This document shows positions 44,205 to 55,452 of a stretch of DNA of 64,000 nucleotides, piece after piece (the stretch's first letter is position 1; every line of letters begins with the position of its first letter). This stretch comes from Linum tenue. Taxonomy: Eukaryota; Streptophyta; Magnoliopsida; Malpighiales; Linaceae. The translations under genes and the position numbers were made by a program. Where the stretch lies: NCBI GenBank assembly GCA_946122785.1, contig CAMGYJ010000004.1, positions 13,600,150-13,664,149 of the forward strand, read 5' to 3'. The notes below the pieces were generated by a model. That model was not told the origin of the DNA, ran no database searches, and saw nothing but the letters and a program-made list of their open reading frames with translations.

Positions 44205-44347
44205 TGCTCTGTCCTTGTTCTGCTTGTGTGTTCTCCTTCAATATTTTGTCATGTAAGCTGACACCGTCCAGTAAAAGCCTTTTGTCCTTGTTCTGCTTGT
44301 GTGTTCTCCTTCAATATTTTGTCATGTAAGCTGACACCGTCCAGTAA
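44205..44347. repeat. Tandem duplication of about 72 bp inside the MULE
   Basis: The unit 'tccttgttctgcttgtgtgt...caccgtccagtaa' occurs twice with almost no change. Recent slippage or unequal exchange. Confidence 0.85.
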
Positions 44348-45362
44348 CAGCCTTCTTTTGTGGCTTGAGACTTATAGAGCTAGGACAATAGTAAAATTTC
44401 CTTGAATTAAATCAAATAGTGGCTTGAGACTTATAAAAGCCTTCTTTTGTTCTGGTCGTGCACACAAAACATGCCATCTGATCTTAGTTTGTTTTGTTTG
44501 GGCTGGCTCTCTGGAACCTTTACATCATATATCTTTGGTTATGATTGAATCTACTAGCTACCCTCTCTGATCCTTTTTCTGTCTAGCAGAATGTTGGTTG
44601 CTCGATAAGGGGGATAATGAGGAAGCTGAGTATATAATGAATGCATTAACAGAAAACACAGCAGACAACGATCAAGGAAGACCGAACCAGTCAAAGCAAT
44701 GACTTAATCTGTAAATCTGCAAAATACCAACATAAATTACACTTATGAAGAAAGAGTGATCTCTACTAGAAGGCCTATATAAGTGTTCCAGAAGAAAAGA
44801 GAAGGCTACAGTTTACAGTCCTCAATAAGAACAGGGAAGTTCTTTGGGAGGTTGTTGTAATTCTGCAGAAATGGGGCTGAGTGCTAGGGATTCGAGAGTT
44901 ATGGGTTTTCGACTTTTCGGATCCTTATTCTCTATTTCATCAATACTCTTCAATTAGATTCGTTAAGGTTTCTATATTACCAAAAGAGATTAGTATCTCC
45001 AAACAGATCCTAGTGATTTACAACATTCATAATTTATTTTTATAAACACTTCTTCTGAATTTTAATGATATCCATTCATATCTTATATAATTTATTTGAG
45101 CAGACGTACTTTCTTGATAATAAGTGGAGTGTATTCGAGAGGGACACAATCAATACTGATATCATTCTTCTGATAAGTAGAACAGCTTGGATTGATGCAT
45201 GCAAGTGCTGGTCTACACATATATCATCATCATGTGAGGGAAGAACATCACAAAGGAAGGCTATATTCATGAACATTGTTACAGTTGAACTGATGAGTTG
45301 TAAATTTAGGATGAGCAGCTATTCCTATCCTTGTATACACTAAAGAACGGGATATGAAACGG

Positions 45363-45367
<5 letters not shown>

Positions 45368-45405
<38 letters not shown>
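45368..45405. repeat. (TA)n microsatellite
   Basis: About 19 uninterrupted TA units inside the MULE. Confidence 0.95.
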
Positions 45406-45802
45406 CAATGTGGTCCAAATCCAATGGTCTCTCTCAAATGAAGTCTCACACAACAAGCTATTATCAATTCTAGTAGTACAACAAAGCACACACTCAATGA
45501 CATGAACCTACACAGAGACACTCATTATTCAGTTTACTCATAATAAAAAGCTTGATAATGAATCTGAATGAATGAACCATAGATAAGCTACATACACACA
45601 AAGGCCACTACACAGCTAACACACATTTGAATTCTGCCATCCATGAAAGAAAGAAAAGAAGCCTTCTCTCTCACATTTTATCCGGAACTTGCTTCACCGC
45701 ATTGATTTCTTCTGCTTCGGCATAGATTCAACACCTTTCCTCACCTGCTTCCCCTTGGTGCTGCTGTTTTGGCTCTTTGTGGGAACTTGTTCAGTTTTGT
45801 GA

Positions 45803-46063
45803 TTACATCAGTTGTACTGATGCTGCTTCTCCTGTAGGGTGTGCAGTGTCCCCAGATTCATTGCCTTTATGCTCCCCAAAAGCGATTGCAGCCGATTGTC
45901 TATATTTCCTTTCCCTTTGATTCTTCAATTCATCATCATCATCATCAAGGGTATGATATAGGAACTGATACAGACACAATATTGTAGTTAAACACAAGTG
46001 AAGGGGAAAAATCGCAAAACAAGGCTCCATTGCAGCATCCATGACATAACTGTTCAGAGTCAA
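45803..46063 (-). other. Unrecognised open frame in the MULE centre (86 aa)
   Basis: Reads IFPLHLCLTTILCLYQFLYH, a possible membrane segment, then DDDDDELKNQRERKYRQ. It crosses into the right inverted arm. It could be a fragment captured from a host membrane-protein gene; I do not recognise the source. Confidence 0.25.
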
Positions 46064-46136
46064 AAGGAAACTAAGCTAAATTTGGCACCAAAACCCATAA
46101 CTGTTAGAGTCAAAAGGAAACTAAGCTAAATTTGGC
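46050..46136. repeat. Direct duplication of about 45 bp at the inner end of the right arm
   Basis: 'agagtcaaaaggaaactaag...caccaaaacc' occurs twice in a row (about 46056 and 46106), inside the MULE. Confidence 0.8.
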
Positions 46137-47078
46137 ACCAAAACCAACCCAATCATTGACATACTTCCTCAACACACAAATGAATCGAATTACTAGAACC
46201 CTTCAGATTCGTTAGGCAAAGTCTGCAGGCAGCAATGAACTTCTTATTCGGTTTCGACGATTCCAACAAGGAGGGTGTAGAACGAAGGGACGACACAGGG
46301 AGGGCGATTCTACCTTTCTTCAGATTCCGATTGTCTGTGTCGGCAGAACACTTCGACAGAGACAGGGGCCGCTCGGAACCAGGGGGTCCTTCCTCTTTCT
46401 TTTTTCAGAATAAATGATCAAGGAGGGAACGATGAAGGAGCTTAGTATATTTGTTTTGTAATCGGGATTGAATCGAAGACAGAGAAGACGTCGATAGTGA
46501 TTACAGACAGTTCGTCGGAGAGAATGGTCGAGGAAGGCACCGAAGTGTTTTACTGGACGTTTTACCTTTTCACTGTTTCCAAAAGGAATTAATGGGAATA
46601 ATAAAAAAGTTAAAACTGGTAAAAAAACTGAACGAGACCCATCCATATTCATTTGGGCCAATGGTCCGTTTCGGGTCGACTAATGGATTGGGTTGGCTTA
46701 TAAAATTTCAACCAGTGACACATCATTGATTAGGTGGACCAATAAGAAGTGGCGGCACCGGTGCCGCACTTTTTATGGCGGCACCGTAGTATTAGCCAAA
46801 GAGATTTTCCCTTTCTTTTTTGCTTCTCCCTCGGTCATGTGGTGGCTTGGGCTTTCGTGCGGGTCAAGCTGCAATAGGCGCTACTTTTTCCTGGCCGAGC
46901 CGATCGGCCCAATAGGGATTATTAGTAGACGCTAATTCATTATTATTTTCCCCAAGATGGAATTTCAATTTGAAGACAGAAAATTATCTGCTTCAAATTT
47001 TTTGGACGTTCCAATTTTAGTTCCGGAGAAGAGCAGCAGAGCGAGCAAGCGAGCCGACGGAGGACGGACGGCACGGCA

Positions 47079-50000
47079 ATGGGGTTGCACAGTTATTTTG
47101 GCGGGGCGACCATACAAACCCTAAAGATGGCGGCAGTTCCGGCGTCTGCCTCTTATTCTCGCTTCGTCTTCAGCCCTATTTCCAGAAACCTAGTAGCGCT
47201 GGATTCATTTCCCCGCCATTCTCCATCACCTCCTTTTCCATTGCTGGCTCGAGCTCTTTCAATGGCCGCGGCAGTCCAAACAACTCCACCGAGCAGTGAA
47301 GACATAGGAACTGCAACCGGTGAATAAATCCTCTAGCCATTTTCTACGTTTGATTTCGTTTCCCCTCTTCGCTGGAGACAATCAGGGGGTACTTATTGGT
47401 CGAATTTTATTTGATTCGAGATGGTAGGTTCAGTAGGGAAGCCGCAGTGGAAGGCTGCAATCGACTTCAAGTGGATAAGGGATAACAGAGAGGCCGTTGC
47501 TGAGAACATTAGGAAGAGGAAATCCAAGGCCAGCTTGGAGCTTGTGCTCGAGCTGTACGAGAAAATGTTAGCTGTCCAAAAGGTCAGAGCTTTACGGACT
47601 TGCATCCCTTTTTAACCCCCTTTGTTATGCTCATACCTGGAATGCATGTTGCTTTCTGTTAAAGTTTCTTTCTCGAGAGTTCTTTGTGTTTATAGCAGAG
47701 TGTTGAAAAATGTGATGTCAAACTGAAGCTTGTTAGCTTCTCAGGTTTATCTAATTGCCTCTGCCAGATAGCAGGAAGTTGAAAGGCTTCGTGGGGAAAG
47801 GAATGCTGTGGCAAACATGATGAAGGGAAAGCTAGAGCCATCAGAACGTCAAAAGTTCATAGAGAAAGGTAAGGGTGGTGTTTAATTGCAGGATCGCTTG
47901 CCCCAACTCCTCTCAGTATTAAATCATTCTGCTTCAGGAAAGAATTTGAAGGAAGCACTCGCTAGTTTTGAAGAAGACCTGGTTAAGCTGAGTGACGAGC
48001 TTCAACAAGAAGCTCAATCGATACCTAACATGACCCATCCGGACGTTCCGATTGGAGGCGAGGATTCCTCAGCTGTCAGAAAAAAGGTATAGTACTAAAA
48101 TGCTTCTATTGCCGTTGGCCTCTTTCTTGTATGGTGTGTCTATCTAGGAGTGTGTTAAAACAGTTTATGGTACTGAGTTCATTGTGGCGTCATAAACATA
48201 TGTTGTGATTCTCTTAGGTTGGCAGTCCACGTGAATTCAGCTTCTCTGTGAAGGACCATCTTCAACTTGGGAAAGAGCTTGATTTATTTGATTTCGATGC
48301 CGCAGCAGAGGTACTATTTCTGTACATTTAAGGTATTAATTAATGCACGTCATTAAGGTTTCTTGAAAGATAGTACATAGTATGAAGTCATGATTCTATT
48401 TTTCACGTTATTTTGAATTAATCAAGATTGTACAATACTAAATATGAGCTTCTGCGACTCCAATTGTCAGCATTAATTACTTGCTGGATGATAATTAAGT
48501 AATCCCAGCAGAGTTTTCAGGATTTAGATCTGAGTCCCTCCTGCTGAAGTAAGATAGGGTCGCTAATTTTTAATTTGGCTATACAGGTCAGTGGATCAAA
48601 GTTCTATTATCTGAAGAATGAAGCAGTTTTGCTAGAAATGGCCCTGGTCAATTGGACACTTTCCCAAGTGATGCAAAAAGGATTTACTCCATTGATAACC
48701 CCAGAAATTGTGAGGTCATCTATTGTTGAAAAGTGTGGCTTTCAGCCTCGTGGCGATAATACCCAGGTTCGTTATTTGGTTGCTAAGGATCCCTCAATGA
48801 GCTGTTAATTTGTGTTATTTGCTCTGTTCATCATGGTTTGAGTTGCCATCTCTCTCTCTAGCTTTGATTACCCCCTTGTATGCGGGAAGAAAATATTTTT
48901 ACTGTTAGCTACAAGAAGTGCAGAGCAAGAGCAGCCCCCTAATCGTTTTCCACATGCTTTTGTATACCACTTCCATTACTAGTTGTTAATGTAAGTACGT
49001 GAACTTTTTACAGGTATACTCGATTGAGGGTAGTGATCAATGCCTCATTGGCACAGCAGAGATTCCTGTGGGAGGAGTTCATATGGATTCTATTCTTGCT
49101 GAAACAGTGTTGCCTTTGAAGTATGCTGCATTTTCCCATTGCTTCCGCACAGAGGCCGGTGCTGCTGGACTAGCAACAAGGTCAATAACTTTCTTTTGTA
49201 ATGATCAACTGACCATTATGTTTTTATGCATATTATATGTGAAGGATTTGTATCCACGCTAATTTTGGTCGTTGTCCTCCTTCGTCTCAGAGGTCTTTAC
49301 CGAGTGCATCAATTCAGTAAAGTGGAGATGTTTGTTCTATGTCGACCTGACGAAAGTGATACATACCATGAGGAGCTCATTACAATTGAAGAAGACCTCT
49401 TCTCTTCACTGGGTTTGCACTATAAGTAAGCATGTCTCTATCAACGAATGTTTTTTCTTCTTTTTTCTTTCATGTCTTCCCTGTATAGCATGTTGCTCCT
49501 CTAATAATGACCTTTTGTTTTGTGCCAATAGAACTTTGGATATGGCCTCTGAAGACTTAGGTGCACCTGCTTACCGTAAATTTGATGTGGAAGCATGGAT
49601 GCCTGGTTTAGGGCGGTATGGTGAGGTATAGACCTGTACCTTGTTTCTTATACTTGACGTGATTTGCTCTGGCTAATAACTTAACAAAAGCTGAAACAGA
49701 AACTACAACTCAACCAGAACTTATAAATAGATGCCTGTAAAAGCCGAAACAACCAGACCCTGATGCAAAAGCTGAAACAGAAACTACAACTCAACCAGAA
49801 CTTATAAATAGATGTCTGTAAAAGCCGAAACAACCAGACCCTGATGCTGAGACCTAGTGGGCAACGTAACTTGTAAGTTAAAACTTGATAAGTTAAAATC
49901 CTCTATCCTAACTGTGCACATTTCTTGGCAGATATCAAGTGCATCAAATTGCACCGACTACCAAAGTCGCCGGCTAGGGATTCGATACCGGCCAGCAGAA

Positions 50001-50219
50001 CTGGCAGCATCCACAAACCCTAAGAAGGGTGGTAAAGGCAACCTTGCTCCGACAAAGTTCGTACATACTTTGAATGCTACTGCTTGTGCCGTACCCCGTA
50101 TGATGATATGTTTACTGGAAAACAACCAACAAGAGGACGGGAGTGTCATTATCCCAGAGCCACTGCGGCCATTCATGGGTGGAATGGAGGTTCTATTGGC
50201 CAAGCACCACACTGGTTAG
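47079..50219 (+). CDS. Seryl-tRNA synthetase, probably organellar (ten exons)
   Basis: Charges tRNA-Ser with serine for translation. Exons: 47079-47319, 47428-47582, 47775-47868, 47938-48086, 48218-48310, 48587-48766, 49014-49180, 49291-49425, 49532-49625, 49932-50219. All have GT-AG borders and agreeing phase, giving 531 residues. The N-terminus is Ser/Ala/Arg-rich without early acidic residues ([20 protein letters not shown]), like a plastid/mitochondrial transit peptide; a second ATG is at 47127. The tRNA-binding coiled coil spans about residues 90-190 ([36 protein letters not shown]). Class II motif 2 is FRTEAGAAG with [14 protein letters not shown], and motif 3 with its arginine is [16 protein letters not shown]. 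It ends EPLRPFMGG. The gene looks intact. Intron 3 is only 69 nt. Confidence 0.93.
49686..49847 (+). repeat. 81-bp tandem duplication in SerRS intron 9
   Basis: Two nearly identical units starting AAAAGCTGAAACAGAAAC at 49686 and 49767. They lie inside the intron (49626-49931) and leave the splice sites alone. Confidence 0.9.
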
Positions 50220-50484
50220 CTACCCGTAGAAACAATCTTATGGCAGAAATTCTGCACAAGTCATTGCGGTGAGAAATAGTACAGGGGTTGAAATCTGAGC
50301 TGGCATGCCTTCGAGATTGACCCCTAGGGTCTATGCTTTGCTGGAGTTTTATATAAAGCGATTCCAACAAGAAAGTTTTATACTCTAAGTAACTCGTACT
50401 GATATAACTCTTAAGAACTGCAAGAAATATCACTTGGATTTTTAGGGAGAGGTTAGCAGTAATATGCATCTGCTGGCCTATGAA

Positions 50485-51720
50485 TTTATAAATTAGAGGA
50501 TGTTGGTCTACATATTTGGATTTCGACAAATGTTACTTAGAATATTCGTCAGGTTCACGTGTTTAAAATTAGAAAAAAGAGAGGGAAAAGACGAAAGAAC
50601 ATAACATTTGGTTTCCTTGTTATTTTAATGGAGAGCGAGAAAGAAGCGAGTGAGAATGTGAATCTGAATCCAAATGAAAAGTATGTATAATGATTGATAA
50701 CCCATATTAGAAGACGTACAACCAAACGCGAATGCAAATAATCGATTTAAGCATCACAACAAAAAATGTAAAACTAAATACGAAAACAAATGACTGACAA
50801 CCCACTTTCGAGCGAGATGACTAAAGACATAAAATCAAATACGAACACAAATAAATCAAATTGAGTATAACAACAATAAAAAATACACATTTTAGAAAAT
50901 AAACAAATGAAAGTCGTGGGACCACATAGTTTATTGTTCTCCTTTATCTCTTTGATTTTTTCCCAATAGCAAGAATAAGAGTAGGGAAATGAGGGGCAAG
51001 AGGTAGGGAAAAGAGGGAGAGAACAGGTGGGACACACCTAAGTATTCTTACCCCCAAAGTTGCGTCTAATTAGGAACCAACCGCTTAAGAACTGTAAATG
51101 TAGAACCAAGCTTTTTATATTATAAATTAGAAGATGTTGATCTACATATTTGAATTTTGACAACTGTTACTTAGAGTATTTACGAAGTTCACGCGTTTAA
51201 AATGAAAAAAAAAGACGAAAGAACGTAGCATCAGGTTTCCTTGTTTTCGATGCCCCTTTCGTCATTTTAATGGAGAGCGAGAAAGAGATGAGTAAGAATG
51301 CAAAATTGAATCCAAATAAAAAGTATGCATAATGAGTGATAACCCTTATTAGAAGACGTAAAACCAAATACGAATACAAATAATCGATCTGAGCATTAGA
51401 AAAACAAAAGAAGTAAAACCAAATACGAACACAAATCACTAATAACCCACTTTCAAGCAAGATGACTGAAAACATAAAACCAAATGCATAGACAAATAAA
51501 CCGATTTGAGCCTAACAAGTAACAACAACAAACAAATATTCATATTTAGAAAATAAACAATTAAAAAGTTGTGGGACTCATATAGCTTATTGTTCTCCTT
51601 TTTCTCTTGGATTTCCCGCAATAGCAAGAGCAAGAGGTGGGGTAAAAAGGGGGCAAGAGGTAGGGAAAAGAGGGAGAGAAGTGGGTGGGACCACCCTATG
51701 TATTCTTGCATCCAAAGTTG
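50485..51720. repeat. Direct repeat of about 600 bp (two diverged units)
   Basis: Units at about 50485-51050 and 51119-51720 share a series of blocks in the same order: 'tagaggatgttggtctacat', 'gttcacgcgtttaaaat', 'aatggagagcgagaaagag', 'tgataaccc', 'aaataatcgat', and 'gagggagagaa' near the end. Several indels separate them. No coding sense or element ends were found. Confidence 0.75.
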
Positions 51721-51739
51721 AGTTTAATTACGAACCAAC

Positions 51740-52432
51740 TACGTTCTGATAGTTCTAAATGTCTGCATGATTAAAATGTCTTTTGAAGCCTGATTATAGT
51801 GATGTCCGTTTTCGTTGTATTATTTATGATATTCCCAAATCTTCAGCTTTGTTTTGGCCAGTTCACTCATTGGAATTAAAAACCAATTTTCATTCCAATT
51901 AATTAGGGAATAAAATTTCCAAATTAAAACCCCCAATCCATCCTCCCGTTACCCTCCTTCCCCTCTCACGATTAAGGATGAGCAATGGGTTGGTCCGTAT
52001 TGGACCACACCAGACCAAACCAACACTCTTATCGTACCACACCGAAACGGATATAATATGGTCAGGTCTATGGTCCCATGAATTTTATAAATACTGAAGA
52101 GAAATTGACCGAATTGACGTTTGGATCAAACCAAAATGGACCGAAAGCAATGTTGATCCATTCCTCAGTCCTAAAATATCTTTCACTATTGAACTACAGT
52201 TCTCCCGAGTTTGGTTTGTTTTGGACCAAATCGGACCGTTGCCCACCTACCAACTCTCTCTCGGTTTCCCTATCCCCACACCAAAGGAAACCTAAAGGCT
52301 AAAACTAATCCCGGTGGTAAGCGATCAAGAGAAAATCCCTTTGGTGGAAGTAGGAGCAAAACTCATCTCCAAATATCATCCCATGCCATCTCTCTCTGAA
52401 TCTCAAACCCAGCCAGGTGGTGAGCTGGAAAG
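51740..52432. other. Intergenic, no gene recognised
   Basis: Mixed low-complexity sequence with repeated 'ggtttggtc/accaaaccga' wording near 51990-52230, perhaps an old MITE. Nothing firm. Confidence 0.4.
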
Positions 52433-52638
52433 TGAAAGCCGGACAAGCAGATTTTATTTCGTCCAAAATCAATCGTTCATTATCCAATTACATTCCCTGT
52501 ATATACAGAAGAGACTAGAGTTCTATTTAACACCTGTACTAAGTAAACATTACAAACAGATGCTAATTAAATATTACAATAAAGTCTATAAACTATATAT
52601 AACTTGCAATTACGTCCTCGTATCTTCATCCTCGGACA
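52433..52638 (-). repeat. 3' LTR of a Ty1/copia fragment
   Basis: On the minus strand, a purine-rich tract TTGCGGGGGGAG (52640-52651) directly precedes TGTCCGAGG at 52638, a standard polypurine tract to LTR junction after a copia RNase H. I place the end at a CA near 52433, giving about 206 bp. No matching 5' LTR is in the window, so the length is uncertain. Confidence 0.6.
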
Positions 52639-52649
52639 ACTCCCCCCGC

Positions 52650-54290
52650 AAGTTGGTGCGTATATGTCCATACGACCCAACTTGACCTGCAAATGCCGGA
52701 AAACATGGACTGGAAGAGACCTGGTGAAAACATTAGCAAGTTGATTACTAGAAGAAACACGCATAACTTTAATAACACCATTCAGAATCTGATTCTAATA
52801 ACATGGCAGTCGATTTCGATATGCTTGGTACGTTCATGATTTACTGGATTATCAGCTAGTCTCATTGCCTACAAACTGTCACAGAAAATGAGAGTAGGGG
52901 CAGTAAGTTTATATGTAAATCATGCAAGATATATCTTAGCTATAGCAACTCACAAGTCAGATTAGCCATTGCTCTATATTCAGCTTCAGCTGAAGAGCGA
53001 GAGACAGTCTTTTGTTTCTTAGATCACCAACTAATTAAAGATTGTCCTAATAATACACAAAAACCAGTAGTCGAACGTCTTGTGTCGGGACAACCGGCCC
53101 AATCACTATCACAAATAGATTGTAATTTAATTTCAGACTTGGAAGAGAAGAACATACCTTGACCAGCAGTTCCTTTGAGGTAGCGCAGAACGCGTTCGGC
53201 AACCTGCATATGATGGTTAGTAGGATTATGGGTAAACTGACTTAGCTGATTGACAGCATAAGACAAGTCTGGTCTCGTGTTACAAAGGTATAATAGTCTG
53301 CCAATGAGACATTTATATACTTAGGGATCAGGTAATAAAGTTCCAGAAGTAGTAGATAACTTGGAACCAGGGATATAAGGGGAATCAGATGGTTCAGCAC
53401 CAATAAATCCAAAATCAGCAAGTAAGTCTAAGGCAAACTTTCTCTGGTACAAGATGATTCCTTTAGAGGAACGTGCAATTTCAAGTCCTAGAAAAAAACT
53501 TTAGTTCACCAAGATCTTTAATAGTAAAAGCTTGATCAATCTGCTGTTTGAGTTCAGTAATGGCAGCTAAATCATTTCCTGCAACTGCAAGTATTATATC
53601 ATCAACATATACTAATGCAATAGTAAAAGATGAATCAACTTTCCTAACAAACATCGAGTAATCTGCCTTTGACTGTTTATAACCTACGGAAGTGAGAAAA
53701 TTGGTTAGTTTAATGTTCCATTGTCGATTGGCTTGCTTTAACCCATATAAGGATTTGTTTAAACGATAGATTGGGTTCTTAAAAGCAGGTGGAACTACAA
53801 GACCAGGTGGAATTTTCATATAAACCTCTTCATCGAGGTCACCATGTAAAAACGCAGTATTTACATCTAGCCGATGCAAATGCCAGTTGTTAATGGCAGC
53901 CAATGAAAGTACAAGTCTAACTGTAGTATGCTTAACTACAGGTGCAAAGGTTTCTAAGTAATCCAAACCGGGTGTTTGAGTATACCCTTTGGAAACCAAT
54001 CGAGAGTTAAAGTGTTTGATAGAACCATCTGCATGATATTTAATTTTGAAAACCCACATATTGCCAATAGGAACTTTTCCAACAGGTAATTCAACTACGG
54101 TCCAAGTTTGAGTTTTCTCTAGGGAAGCTAATTCAGAATTGCAAGCTTCTCCCCATCGAGGATCTTTAATAGCTTCTCTATATGTTCTAGGTTCTTCTAT
54201 AGCAGAGCTAGCAAGAAATTACTCCTATATTCAGAACTTGGATTATCAAAAGTCATGACATCAGACAAGGGAGTCGCGTTGGAGGTGGCA
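52650..54290 (-). pseudogene. Ty1/copia RT and RNase H, 5' truncated and broken
   Basis: From high to low coordinates it reads WTVVELPVGKVPIGNMWVFK, RLDVNTAFLHGDLDEEVYM, SLYGLKQANRQWN and the catalytic YVDD within LVYVDDIILA (about 53610). The copia RNase H pieces follow: SICDSDWAGCPDTRRSTTGF, then SSAEAEYRAMA and LANVFTRSLP near the end. At least two stops or frameshifts (about 53485 and 53022) and a frame break near 54205 inactivate it. Gag, protease and integrase are missing. Upstream it stops abruptly at about 54290. Confidence 0.9.
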
Positions 54291-54729
54291 CCATGCCATT
54301 AATGGCAATTGCCCTATTTATGCAGACTCCATTGCAGTCGGCCTTAGAGCCCAGTTCAAACACAATGACAAAAGGAAGATTCTTGGATGTGTTCTTAAAG
54401 ATCTTGGACGTGTCTTGAAGGTTTTTGGACGTCTCTTGAAGGTCTTAACATATATTGATATTTTTGAAGAATTTCTTGCGGTTCCTGAAGAAGGTGTTCA
54501 TTTTCTTTGGAGCGCATGGAAGCAAGGTTTGAAGCACTCGAGTGAAGGATTTAAGAACATATCGTACCCCCACCTCAAGATTCCATAGCTGAAGCAAACC
54601 CTAATCAAGAACGGGTTCAAAGGGAATGAGGTCGAGGATGTTGAGTTTCTGAAGTTCCATTGATTGAGAACATGAGGCGAAATTAAGCATTGTGGATGCC
54701 GCACCCATCAAGGAGGAATCAACAACGAT

Positions 54730-55452
54730 TTTATGAGGAAGACGAGGAAGTTGAGTATGAAGACGAGGATGCCTATCCACGTAATAAAGAAGACGAGATG
54801 GAGAATATTAAAGTTACCATTTCGCTGTTCAAAGGCACCACCAACCCTGACGCTTAACTAGATTGGGGGAGGAAGATGGAGCTAATATTTGATTGGCATA
54901 ATTATTCCGAGAAGAAGAAGATGACATCGGCTACTCTAGAGTTCTCAGATTATGCTATGGTTTGGTGGGATCAACTTTGTACGAAATTGAGATGTGGGAA
55001 GATTTGAGAGGCATCATGAGGGATCGATTTGTGCCTAGCTGCCACCGAAGAGAGATGCATGATACCCTACAAGCTCTATGACAAGGCACCAAGAGCGTAG
55101 AAGACTACTACAAAGAGATGGAGATGCTCATGATCAGGAAAAATATAGAAGAGGACCAAGAAGCCACCATTGCACCATTTTAACAAGGTCTCGATCGAGA
55201 GTTAAAAAAACGTGGTGGAGATACTACTGCTTGTGGAGTTTCACGATTTGGTGGCGATGGCTGCAAAGGTTGAGAGATAACATTGAAGCAACCTTGGAGA
55301 AGGTACCTACCTTCCACAAGTGCACCAAGACCTAGTGTGCCTACTACTCCGAACCCTAGGCCAGGCATGACGAAGCCAGAAGTTGTAATGCCCGCGGCCA
55401 AGGTTGAGCTCCAACAGAGAGACAAGCCAGTGGAGGCATTTCTTAATATTTG
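54730..55452 (+). pseudogene. Degraded Ty3/gypsy gag
   Basis: In shifting frames the plus strand reads NIKVTISLFKGTTNPDA, DYAMVWWDQL, CHRREMHDTLQAL, then GTKSVEDYYKEMEMLMI and EFHDLVAMAAKVE. This is the order of the retrotransposon gag core of plant Ty3/gypsy elements. Several stops separate the blocks. The right side is cut by the non-autonomous LTR element at 55453. Confidence 0.75.

Larger units (their letters stand above)
43448..46797. mobile_element. MULE with very long inverted arms and 9-bp target duplication
   Basis: Ends are GGCCAATACTACGGTGCCGC (left) and, reversed, GGCTAATACTACGGTGCCGC (right), followed inward by a palindromic GTGCGGCACCGGTGCCGC. AAAGAGATT flanks both sides (43439-43447, 46798-46806), the 9-bp duplication of Mutator-like elements. 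Inverted similarity continues inward for roughly 650-750 bp per arm (to about 44106 and 46055), with more indels towards the centre. No transposase motif is visible in the 2-kb centre, so this is a non-autonomous foldback-type MULE. It lies 280 bp upstream of the SerRS start. Confidence 0.88.

Noticed and set aside
46320..46661. 113-codon minus-strand frame in the right MULE arm
   Set aside because: The matching left arm has no equivalent open frame.
47869..47891. 23-nt GT-AG intron in SerRS
   Set aside because: Too short for a plant intron and leads to the wrong frame or extra residues; the 69-nt intron ending at 47937 restores the conserved protein.
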